DNA of 5,561 bases from assembly GCA_945903885.1 (NCBI GenBank), contig CAMDPB010000086.1:1-5561 (forward strand), in the 5' to 3' direction. Below the pieces are notes generated by a model, which saw only the letters and a program-made list of their open reading frames with translations, was not told the origin of the DNA and did no database searches. A program made the translations under genes and the position numbers. Positions 1 to 5,561 of this stretch are shown in pieces. The stretch is from Candidatus Finniella inopinata. Its GTDB lineage: Bacteria; Pseudomonadota; Alphaproteobacteria; Paracaedibacterales; CAITNM01. Each line of letters starts with the position of its first letter. Position 1 is the stretch's first letter.

Positions 1-278
1 TTAACAACTAACTGATCCACAACTTTGGGAGTGAAAAATGAAGTTGTTTCGGTTTTGCGGTAAACATAATACCAGCTGGTCCAGTTTTTTCCTTCAACTG
101 GGAATAAAGATGTGGTTGATGGGCTTCCAAGAACATCTTGTACTGTTTCTTTTGTGCTGACATCTATTTGAATTTTATCAAACTCAATTTGTTCTGGGTT
201 GAATCCTCTATGATCTATAGTCGGATAACAGCCAACTAAAAAAATAGCTAAAATCCATAACCAATTGTGTGATTTCAT
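1..278 (-). CDS. bamE: BamE-like (SmpA/OmlA) outer membrane assembly lipoprotein, 3'-truncated by window edge
   Basis: I translated this frame by hand; it starts with ATG at 278 and stays open for 92 codons to the window edge, so the C-terminus is missing. The N-terminus is a lipoprotein signal: a short start (MKSHNW), a hydrophobic core and a lipobox LVGC with the lipidated Cys at residue 17. The residue after Cys is Tyr, not Asp, which fits transport to the outer membrane. The mature part has RG (24-25), a 'skeeV..lLGsPs'-type segment (STKETVQDVLGSPS, 41-54), WYYVY (69-73) and FFTPKVVDQLVV (81-92). This matches alphaproteobacterial BamE proteins, small partners of the BamA beta-barrel assembly machine. 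The start lies one base after the glyS stop and has a strong GGAGGG ribosome site inside the last glyS codons, implying translational coupling. The family call rests on motif recognition; identity as BamE rather than a general SmpA/OmlA paralogue is likely. Confidence 0.85.
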   Translation of the reverse strand, partial: MKSHNWLWILAIFLVGCYPTIDHRGFNPEQIEFDKIQIDVSTKETVQDVLGSPSTTSLFPVEGKNWTSWYYVYRKTETTSFFTPKVVDQLVV

Positions 279-279
279 T

Positions 280-2277
280 TTAGCCCTCCAGCTTGGAAAA
301 ATTTGCAAAAGTATTTAACGTTGATTGTAGCATTCCTAATAGATTTAAGCGATTCTGCTGAATCTGTAAATCGTCGTCCATGACTTTAACGTGGTCAAAA
401 AAGTTATCAATAACTGGTTTCAAATTAGCAATTAGTGTCATTGCTTCCTTAAAAGCAAAAATTTTAAGGTGTTCATCAATTTTTGGAGCAGCTTGCACCA
501 AAGCACTGCATAGAGTGCGCTCAACATCTGCCACGAAAAGCTGTTGATTAACTTCGCCAACTTGTATTCCTTTTAAAATACCAACAACCCGGCGGTAAGC
601 ACTAAGAAGAGAAGCACCTACTTCGTTTTGCAAAAGATCTTTCAAAGCTCTGGCGCGTTCAACTGTAGACCAAACATCTTCTAATGGTTTGTCTAAAACA
701 GCATAGACATGATCAGCTGGCATTTCAGCTTTTAAAAATGCAGACAAACGCTCGGTAATAAATACGGTAACAGCTTCAACCACATCAGACTTTAGAGTAA
801 CACCCTGCTGTTGGTAAGACTGAAGAGACTTTTCTAACCATCCACGTAAAGAGTTTGATCCATTTTTGTGTAACATCAACCTAATAATGCCTAGGGCGCT
901 GCGGCGCAGGCCATAGGGATCTTTTGACCCTGATGGCTTCATACCAATGCCAAAAAATCCAATTAAATTATCAACTTTATCTAAAAGGGATAGAGTCCAA
1001 CTTATGTCATCATTTGGGCATGCATCGTTGGCGCCTTGAGGTTGATAGTATCCCTTTAAAGCCGCAGCAATTTCTGAAGGTGTTCCTTGGACCTTGGCGT
1101 AAATTTCGCCCATGATTCCCTGTAGATCGGGAAATTCACCTACCATATTTGTAAGCAAATCAGACTTGCACAAACGTGCCGCCTGTTGCACGGAAGGATT
1201 TGGCGCACAGAATTCTAAACGTTGAACCTTTTGATAAACCGACCCTAAGTCAGCATGAAAAATAATATTTTTTAAATTATCTAACCTAGCTTCAAATGGT
1301 ATTTTAAGGTCTTGTTCATAAAAGAATGCAGCATCACTTAGACGAGCACGAAGTACGCGTTCATACCCTGCTGTCATGCAGTCTGCATTGATTGGTACAT
1401 TTGCTACAAATCCAAAAAATGGTGCGTAATCACCTTTGGAATTTAAAATTGTGAAGTATTTTTGGTGTACACGCATTGATGTGCTAAGCACCGCACCCGG
1501 AAGATGCATAAACTTAGCGTCAATATTTCCAAGGCCTACAAAAGGGTATTCAACAAGACCTGTGACCTCATCTAGCAACGTTTCATCAACGACAACTGTT
1601 AACTGACTTGCTTGGCAAATTTTGTGAAGTTCCGCTTCAATGACACTGCGTCGTTCTTGAAAATCAAGCATCACGTTTGCTTCAGCAAGACTTTTTCGAT
1701 ACTGAGCAAAGCTTGTAACAGTTATTTGGGCGGGGTTTAAAAACCGATGACCAAATGTATGGTTGTTTGTTTTAAGACCTGCTGTTGGAACATCAAAAAC
1801 CACAGGGTTTCCACCTAATACACAACAAATATTGCGAATGGGACGAACCCACGTATGGCTGGCGCCAGGCCATCGCATTGATGTAGGCCAAGGCATGTTG
1901 CGCAAAACTTTGTCTAGTATACTGGGTAATAATTCTTGTAACGGTTTCCCTGGAATATTAATTTTTGCAAACCAATAGCCATTTTCTTGAGTGAGTTCGT
2001 TTTCAGAAAGCCCTGATGATTTTAAAAACCCCTGCAATGCAGCATCGGGCGCACCAATTTTAGGCCCACGTTTTTCTTCTAAAATAGTTTCTGAAGCAGC
2101 TGCAATACTTGCAACATGAAGAGCCAAACGCCTAGGACCAACAAAAACTTCAGGGGTACTGCAATTTAGTTTTAGGCTTTCGAATTCATTTACAAATAAC
2201 TGCAAAAAATCAATCTTTGCCTGACGTTGCATGCGAGCTGGAATTTCTTCCATAAAAATTTCAGTACATAATTCCAT
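280..2277 (-). CDS. glyS: Glycyl-tRNA synthetase beta subunit
   Basis: GlyS is the large subunit of the alpha2beta2 bacterial glycyl-tRNA synthetase. It is required for tRNA-Gly recognition in the cytoplasm, while GlyQ carries the class II catalytic core. The 665-residue protein is complete and only slightly shorter than the usual ~690. Recognisable landmarks in order: the N-terminal EIFMEEIPA (6-14), PRRLAL (48-53), KRGPKIGAP (69-77), TGLVEYPFVGLG (239-250), MRVHQKYF (268-275), FHADLGSVYQKVQRL (340-354), FPDLQGIMGEIYA (382-394), GSKDPYGLRRSALGIIRL (450-467), and a C-terminal DALR-like anticodon-binding helical region ending in VKVMDDD..QQNRLNLLG. The ATG lies two bases after the glyQ stop, the usual glyQ-glyS coupling. 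The ribosome site is weak (GGATAGG in the last glyQ codons and stop region). No motif appears broken. Identification is essentially certain. Confidence 0.98.
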   Translation of the reverse strand: MELCTEIFMEEIPARMQRQAKIDFLQLFVNEFESLKLNCSTPEVFVGPRRLALHVASIAAASETILEEKRGPKIGAPDAALQGFLKSSGLSENELTQENGYWFAKINIPGKPLQELLPSILDKVLRNMPWPTSMRWPGASHTWVRPIRNICCVLGGNPVVFDVPTAGLKTNNHTFGHRFLNPAQITVTSFAQYRKSLAEANVMLDFQERRSVIEAELHKICQASQLTVVVDETLLDEVTGLVEYPFVGLGNIDAKFMHLPGAVLSTSMRVHQKYFTILNSKGDYAPFFGFVANVPINADCMTAGYERVLRARLSDAAFFYEQDLKIPFEARLDNLKNIIFHADLGSVYQKVQRLEFCAPNPSVQQAARLCKSDLLTNMVGEFPDLQGIMGEIYAKVQGTPSEIAAALKGYYQPQGANDACPNDDISWTLSLLDKVDNLIGFFGIGMKPSGSKDPYGLRRSALGIIRLMLHKNGSNSLRGWLEKSLQSYQQQGVTLKSDVVEAVTVFITERLSAFLKAEMPADHVYAVLDKPLEDVWSTVERARALKDLLQNEVGASLLSAYRRVVGILKGIQVGEVNQQLFVADVERTLCSALVQAAPKIDEHLKIFAFKEAMTLIANLKPVIDNFFDHVKVMDDDLQIQQNRLNLLGMLQSTLNTFANFSKLEG
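284..289 (-). promoter_or_regulatory. Shine-Dalgarno site of the bamE-like gene, inside the glyS 3' end
   Basis: On the minus strand GGAGGG is followed by the 5-base spacer CTAAA and then ATG at 278. It is formed by the last sense codons of glyS (CTG GAG GGC). It is the best ribosome binding site in the window, and it supports the choice of ATG 278 as a real start. Confidence 0.75.
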
Positions 2278-2279
2278 AA

Positions 2280-3143
2280 TTAACCTATCCAGGTTTCGCA
2301 GGCTGATTTTGCCAAATGACGAACGCGCCCCATATAGGCTGCTCGTTCGGTAACGCTAATAACGCCTCGGGCATTTAACATATTAAACAAATGATTGGCT
2401 TTTAGGCACTGTTCATAAGCAGGCAAAACCAATTTGAGCTCAAGCAATTTCAAGCATTCGGCTTCAGCATCGTTAAAATGACGTAGCAATATATCAACAT
2501 CTGCGTGATCAAAATTATAAGCAGAAAATTCTTGTTCTGATCTTAAAAAAACATCACGATAAGTAAGGCATTCATCACCTGATTTACCATTCCAGTTAAT
2601 ATCAAAATTGCTTTCAACATTCTGGATAATAGTAGCAACGCGTTCTAAACCATAGGTTAATTCAACCGGCACAGGGTCACAAGCAATACCACCAACTTGT
2701 TGGAAATACGTATATTGAGTGATTTCCATACCATCGCACCAGACTTCCCAACCAAGACCTGCTGCACCTAATGATGGGTTTTCCCAGTCATCTTCGACAA
2801 AGCGAATATCGTGGCGGCTTAAATCAAGACCAATAGCTTTCAGGCTTTCAAGATATAATTCTTGTGGGTTTGCAGGGCAAGGTTTTAGCAAAACCTGAAA
2901 CTGATAATACAACTGCGTGCGATTTGGATTCTCACCATATCTGCCATCATTGGGTCTGCGGCACGGTTGAACATATGCTGTGTTCCATGATTTGGGGCCA
3001 AGGGCACGAATTAGCGTTGCAGGATGGGATGTACCCGCCCCTACTTCCAAATCATATGGTTGCAAAATAACGCAACCGTAATTTGCCCAATATTGCTGCA
3101 AACGTAAGATTATTTCTTGAAAGGATATTTTTTGAGTATTCAT
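2280..3143 (-). CDS. glyQ: Glycyl-tRNA synthetase alpha subunit
   Basis: GlyQ is the catalytic class II subunit of the tetrameric glycyl-tRNA synthetase. It activates glycine with ATP and, with GlyS, charges tRNA-Gly. The 287-residue protein is full length. It shows the family opening SFQEIILRLQQYWANYGCVI (7-26) and QPYDLEVGAGTSHPATLIRALGP (28-50). The class II motif 2 region is YVQPCRRPNDGRYGENPNR (57-75) plus YYQFQVLLKP (79-88). RFVEDDWENPSLG (114-126) and GWEVWCDGMEITQYTYFQQ (131-149) follow, then motif 3 TYGLERVA (163-170). The C-terminus VTERAAYMGRVRHLAK (264-279) is typical. Residue 128 is Ala in GAAGLGWEVW, where most homologues I recall have Trp. An in-frame TAA three codons upstream makes ATG 3143 the earliest possible start. 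It is separated from the beta-lactamase stop by only 12 bases and lacks a well-placed Shine-Dalgarno; the nearest GGAGG is 20 bases away. Confidence 0.98.
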   Translation of the reverse strand: MNTQKISFQEIILRLQQYWANYGCVILQPYDLEVGAGTSHPATLIRALGPKSWNTAYVQPCRRPNDGRYGENPNRTQLYYQFQVLLKPCPANPQELYLESLKAIGLDLSRHDIRFVEDDWENPSLGAAGLGWEVWCDGMEITQYTYFQQVGGIACDPVPVELTYGLERVATIIQNVESNFDINWNGKSGDECLTYRDVFLRSEQEFSAYNFDHADVDILLRHFNDAEAECLKLLELKLVLPAYEQCLKANHLFNMLNARGVISVTERAAYMGRVRHLAKSACETWIG

Positions 3144-3155
3144 ATGTTGTTAAGC

Positions 3156-4028
3156 TTAGTGCCCCTCCGGCTTGGCCGAAGTGGCCAGTCCTGTTATTTC
3201 ATCATTTAATCTAGCCTTAATCCATTGCACTATTTTTTCTTTAGCTTCTTCTTTAGCTCGTTTACCTGCCGAACCTTCTATTTTCTCTTTATCTTCAATG
3301 TAACATGCAAAGATAATTGTACGACTACCCTTTGTAATCCATCCTACAAACCAGCCGATTTGTCGATCCTCATTTCGCGAGCCATCTCGATTGAGTTGAT
3401 AACCACCACCTGTTTTTCCATAAAGCTTCCAGCCACCGTCAAGCACTTCAAGAAATAAGAGACTTTTTGTAATATCGTGAGATTTTTGACTGACCGGAAA
3501 CTCATTATTAAGCAGCTTTTGTAAAAATGCAATTTGCTCTTCAGCAGAAATTTCTAACGAACTAGACAACCAGGAATTTGTAAGCCCATTATTTTTACCC
3601 TTATCGCCTGAAGCATCTTGGTTACCATAATTAAAGCTCTTTAGGTAATTTTGGAATTTTTCCATTCCAAGTTTTTGAGTTATTATTTGAGAATACCAAA
3701 TGCATGAATTTTTCATCCAGGTTTTTGGATTATGGGGCTGTTTCCAAACTTCAAGCAAATCAACGTAACCTGTTTTAAATGGGAACTCTGGAAAATTCTC
3801 ATCTTCAAGAATACCCTCATTATAGCCCATTAAACTAATCGCAATTTTGAATGTTGAGCAAGGAGCATGACGGCACTGATTATCACCTTCTTGCATGAGA
3901 ATTTGATTATTTTCTTTCATTAGAAAACTTTTGTGCTTGCAAATGTTGAAGATTTTAAAAAGGGAAATTATTAGAATTAATAGCATCAACCACTTGATAA
4001 TCACTAATTTTTTCTTATTTTTTATCAT
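3156..4028 (-). CDS. bla: Class D (OXA-type) beta-lactamase with N-terminal membrane segment
   Basis: This is a serine beta-lactamase that would hydrolyse beta-lactams on the periplasmic side of the inner membrane. All class D motifs are present: catalytic STFK at 58-61 (nucleophile Ser58, carboxylatable Lys61), SCI at 108-110 (the SxV position, with Ile for Val), YGN at 134-136, Trp153 in NSWLSSSLEIS, and KTGGG at 205-209 followed by GWFVGW (225-230). The phrases STFKIAISLMG, NPKTWMKNS, YGNQDASGDKGKNNGLT and AEEQIAFLQKL place it near the OXA-1/OXA-29-like branch. At 290 residues it is somewhat longer than the usual ~265. Residues 8-30 are strongly hydrophobic after MIKNKKK, with no AxA cleavage site and no good lipobox (FNIC), so it may stay membrane-anchored; this is inference. 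The last 12 residues (279-290) look like an added tail. The ATG overlaps the end of pgi by 14 bases with only a weak GAAG ribosome site. Ordinary penicillin-binding activity is unlikely given the class D signature. Confidence 0.94.
   Translation of the reverse strand: MIKNKKKLVIIKWLMLLILIISLFKIFNICKHKSFLMKENNQILMQEGDNQCRHAPCSTFKIAISLMGYNEGILEDENFPEFPFKTGYVDLLEVWKQPHNPKTWMKNSCIWYSQIITQKLGMEKFQNYLKSFNYGNQDASGDKGKNNGLTNSWLSSSLEISAEEQIAFLQKLLNNEFPVSQKSHDITKSLLFLEVLDGGWKLYGKTGGGYQLNRDGSRNEDRQIGWFVGWITKGSRTIIFACYIEDKEKIEGSAGKRAKEEAKEKIVQWIKARLNDEITGLATSAKPEGH
3159..3194. repeat. GC-rich palindromic tail at the beta-lactamase 3' end
   Basis: These 36 bases contain 25 G or C (about 69%), in sharp contrast with the AT-rich flanks. 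They hold two overlapping inverted repeats: TGGCC (3173-3177) with GGCCA (3183-3187) around a 5-base loop, and CGGC (3168-3171) with GCCG (3175-3178) around a 3-base loop. They encode the last 12 residues of the beta-lactamase (TGLATSAKPEGH), which lie beyond the usual end of the family. No T-run follows on the minus strand, so this is not an intrinsic terminator. A remnant of a dispersed palindromic element is possible but cannot be shown from one copy. Confidence 0.4.
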
Positions 4029-5214
4029 TTAAAAACTTCAACGCTAAGATTTTACCTTCTTCAACCGCTGGCTGATCAAATGGATTTAAATCCCAAATGC
4101 TTGCAACTGCCAAAGTTTCCAATACTGTATTAAACATTAACTGGCCTAAATAATAAGCATTGATTGCAGGTAATGTAATTAAGCGAATTGGTAGTTCGTG
4201 TCCACGCAATGTTTCGTAAGTTGCACGAAGTTCGGCTTTTAATAAATCTTTAAAACCATGTTTTCGAAGAGGTGCATACGCTGGGTGATCAATCTCTAAA
4301 TCAGCAACTTCTAAATCTGCTTTTTCACTAACCTCTAAAAATGTAAAAAATTTATCCTTCGGACCACCAAGGTAAAGCTGAAGTTGTGAGTGCTGATCAG
4401 TTGCACCTAAAGCTTGAATAGGAGTTGATCCGAAACGTTCACCAGATTTATTTTTCTTGCCTAAGCTTTCCCCCCATAACTGAACGAACCATGCGCTAAA
4501 CAATTTCAGTTTATCGGCATACGGAAACATAACTGGGTGAGATTTGGACTTTGCTAAAAAGCATGCTGATTCTATTGAGGGATGTGTAGTCGGAGCAGTT
4601 TTGAATGCTGTTAAAGCTATTTGTGCACCTTTTCGAAAAGCCTCCATATCAAGGCCCATAAGTATTCCTGATAACATGCCAACCTCAGCAAATACGGCAA
4701 AGCGTCCACCAATTTGATTATGATGCGGCACCGTTACAATACTGTTTTTTTTTGCAAAGGTGTGCAGAGCGTTACCATCGGTCTGCGTAATAATAACAAG
4801 ATGATCATTTATATTGAGGCCAATATCATTATAGATCTTTTTAAAAGTTGCCAATTGCACCAAGGTTTCGGCAGTATTACCCGACTTTGATGCAACCAAA
4901 ATTCCGGCTTTGCTAAAATCAATATTTTTTAAGCGATTGGTTATTCCGTCAGGGTCAATATTATCGAAAAACAGAAATGTCTTGGATGGTTCATCGGCTA
5001 TTGCATACAAAGCTTGTGGACCTAGGCTTGAGCCACCTGTGCCTAGATGAATGATATGTGTGAATTTTTTCAGCTTCTGGACAGCTTCTTGGTATTGATT
5101 TGAAGAAAAATCAGATTCAAGATATTCACATAGCGGCAAGCGCATAACAGATTCAGCAAATCCCACTGGTATGCTGGTTGGTTGTTTTGAAAAATTTAAA
5201 GTGTATTGCAGCAT
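4015..5214 (-). CDS. pgi: Glucose-6-phosphate isomerase (short form)
   Basis: Pgi interconverts glucose 6-phosphate and fructose 6-phosphate in the cytoplasm, the entry to glycolysis and the reverse step in gluconeogenesis. The two SIS sugar-phosphate domains are visible: HLGTGGSSLGPQAL (56-69) and VASKSGNTAETL (107-118) bind the phosphate. IGGRFAVFAEVGMLSG (168-183) is the first family signature and NPFDQPAVEEGK (377-388) the second. Expected catalytic residues are present: Glu249 in QLWGESLGKK, His275 in TDQHSQLQLYLGG, and Lys388. At 399 residues it is shorter than the ~450 of Bacillus or ~550 of E. coli; the difference is mainly a reduced N-terminus, while the catalytic core is intact. ATG 5214 overlaps the upstream gene by 19 bases, with AGG seven bases before it as a modest ribosome site. 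A run of nine A on the coding strand (4745-4753) encodes part of KKN without breaking the frame. Confidence 0.97.
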   Translation of the reverse strand: MLQYTLNFSKQPTSIPVGFAESVMRLPLCEYLESDFSSNQYQEAVQKLKKFTHIIHLGTGGSSLGPQALYAIADEPSKTFLFFDNIDPDGITNRLKNIDFSKAGILVASKSGNTAETLVQLATFKKIYNDIGLNINDHLVIITQTDGNALHTFAKKNSIVTVPHHNQIGGRFAVFAEVGMLSGILMGLDMEAFRKGAQIALTAFKTAPTTHPSIESACFLAKSKSHPVMFPYADKLKLFSAWFVQLWGESLGKKNKSGERFGSTPIQALGATDQHSQLQLYLGGPKDKFFTFLEVSEKADLEVADLEIDHPAYAPLRKHGFKDLLKAELRATYETLRGHELPIRLITLPAINAYYLGQLMFNTVLETLAVASIWDLNPFDQPAVEEGKILALKFLNDKK

Positions 5215-5561
5215 GATTGACCTAAAACCTTGTGATAATTGCGTTTTGGCATTTTCCCTTTTGGATAATTGCGTGCAATAACCAAGGGAGGCTTAGCAAG
5301 AATAAGATGTAACATTTCATGAGCTTGCTGCACGGTTATACCTTTCAGAATATCTTCATATTTAGCTACAGCCTCTAATGGGAAATCATTAAGAACAATA
5401 TTTGTTAGCGCCAATAAAAATGCTTCTCCGTCCATTGCAAAAGCAAAAATGTTTAATTTCTCTTGTTTTGCATTATTAAAATCAGTTTCCATCAACCCTT
5501 TTTTCAAAAATACAGAGAGTTGTTCAAACAAGAATTTTTCTGCATTTTCAACACTCATGTT
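5196..5561 (-). CDS. C-terminal part of a probable M16-family (insulinase-like) peptidase, 5'-truncated by window edge
   Basis: The frame is open at the right edge (121 residues visible plus stop); the Met at 5558 is preceded by an Asn codon and is probably internal, not a start. The visible part resembles the closing domain of M16 proteins. A helix ending 'LKKGLMETDFNNAKQEK' fits the common '..G.teeEle.AK' pattern. It is followed by a helical stretch, then 'FPLEAVAKYEDILKGITVQQAHEMLHLIL', fitting 'lpldyle.Y...i..VT.edv...a..yl', and a final strand 'PPLVIA'. M16 proteins are zinc proteases or their non-catalytic partner subunits, often periplasmic. The HxxEH zinc site would lie in the missing N-terminus, so catalytic status cannot be judged. 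The tail after PLVIA (RNYPKGKMPKRNYHKVLGQS, then CCNTL) is longer than usual, Lys-rich and internally repeated. It overlaps pgi by 19 bases. The family call is by pattern only and is moderately uncertain. Confidence 0.6.
   Translation of the reverse strand, partial: NMSVENAEKFLFEQLSVFLKKGLMETDFNNAKQEKLNIFAFAMDGEAFLLALTNIVLNDFPLEAVAKYEDILKGITVQQAHEMLHLILAKPPLVIARNYPKGKMPKRNYHKVLGQSCCNTL
5234..5273. repeat. Short direct repeat, 10 bp, 30-bp period, within the M16-like C-terminus
   Basis: The plus-strand decamer GATAATTGCG occurs at 5234-5243 and again at 5264-5273, exactly 30 bases apart. Being a multiple of three, the spacing gives a repeated peptide RNY (ARNYPKG and KRNYHKV). It may be the trace of a local duplication that lengthened the protein end by ten residues. 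Confidence 0.4.

Noticed and set aside
924..1115. Plus-strand open frame of 63 codons
   Set aside because: It lies wholly opposite glyS, shows no recognisable family and no good ribosome site; it is a shadow of the real gene.
1763..1978. Plus-strand open frame of 71 codons
   Set aside because: It is antisense to conserved glyS sequence and its residues mirror constrained codons of that gene; no independent support.
2864..3070. Plus-strand open frame of 68 codons
   Set aside because: It is antisense to the conserved glyQ catalytic region, with no family resemblance.
3168..3187. GC hairpins after the beta-lactamase as an intrinsic terminator
   Set aside because: The stems are short, they lie inside the coding region, and no T-run follows on the minus strand; glyQ begins directly afterwards.
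3225..3532. Two small open frames (plus 3225-3458, minus 3344-3532) within the beta-lactamase
   Set aside because: Both overlap a complete class D gene with all motifs intact; the Phe/Ser-rich plus-strand product is typical of antisense to Lys/Glu-rich coding sequence.
5556..5558. ATG as the true start of a 120-residue small protein
   Set aside because: The frame is open beyond it to the window edge and the residues around it fit the middle of an M16-type helix, so the gene more likely begins outside the window.

Overview
This window is a compact stretch of an AT-rich bacterial chromosome. All six genes lie on the minus strand and are packed almost without gaps. Read in the direction of transcription (right to left) they are: the C-terminal end of a probable M16-family zinc peptidase or its non-catalytic partner (runs off the right edge), pgi (glucose-6-phosphate isomerase), a class D (OXA-type) beta-lactamase, glyQ and glyS (alpha and beta subunits of the two-subunit glycyl-tRNA synthetase), and the first 92 codons of a bamE-like outer-membrane-assembly lipoprotein (runs off the left edge). 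The junctions are a 19-bp overlap, a 14-bp overlap, a 12-bp gap, a 2-bp gap and a 1-bp gap. I see no room for promoters between genes and no intrinsic terminator, so the whole window looks like one operon segment whose promoter and end lie outside. There is no gene-free stretch longer than a few bases.

The organism is most likely an alphaproteobacterium, and a host-associated or intracellular one (Rickettsiales/Holosporales-like) is a reasonable guess. The BamE-like protein carries the alphaproteobacterial pattern (RG near the N-terminus, LGSPS, WYY, FF-P-VVDQ near the end). The GlyQ and GlyS sequences fit alphaproteobacterial forms. The DNA is AT-rich and the genes overlap. The beta-lactamase resembles the OXA-1/OXA-29-like branch, which from memory also occurs in Legionella and Rickettsia-type intracellular bacteria. 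The presence of pgi argues against classic Rickettsia, which lacks glycolysis, and is more compatible with Holosporales or relatives. This placement is inference, not shown directly.

Functionally the cluster is mixed: sugar-phosphate metabolism (Pgi), tRNA-Gly charging (GlyQ and GlyS together form the enzyme), envelope biogenesis (BamE), proteolysis (M16) and a cell-envelope beta-lactam hydrolase. The beta-lactamase is the odd one out. It sits between housekeeping genes, starts inside the pgi stop region, has an apparently uncleavable N-terminal membrane segment, and ends in a GC-rich, palindromic 36-bp tail that looks foreign to its surroundings. I found no convincing evidence of a wholly new system. 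The most interesting points are this embedded beta-lactamase and its tail.
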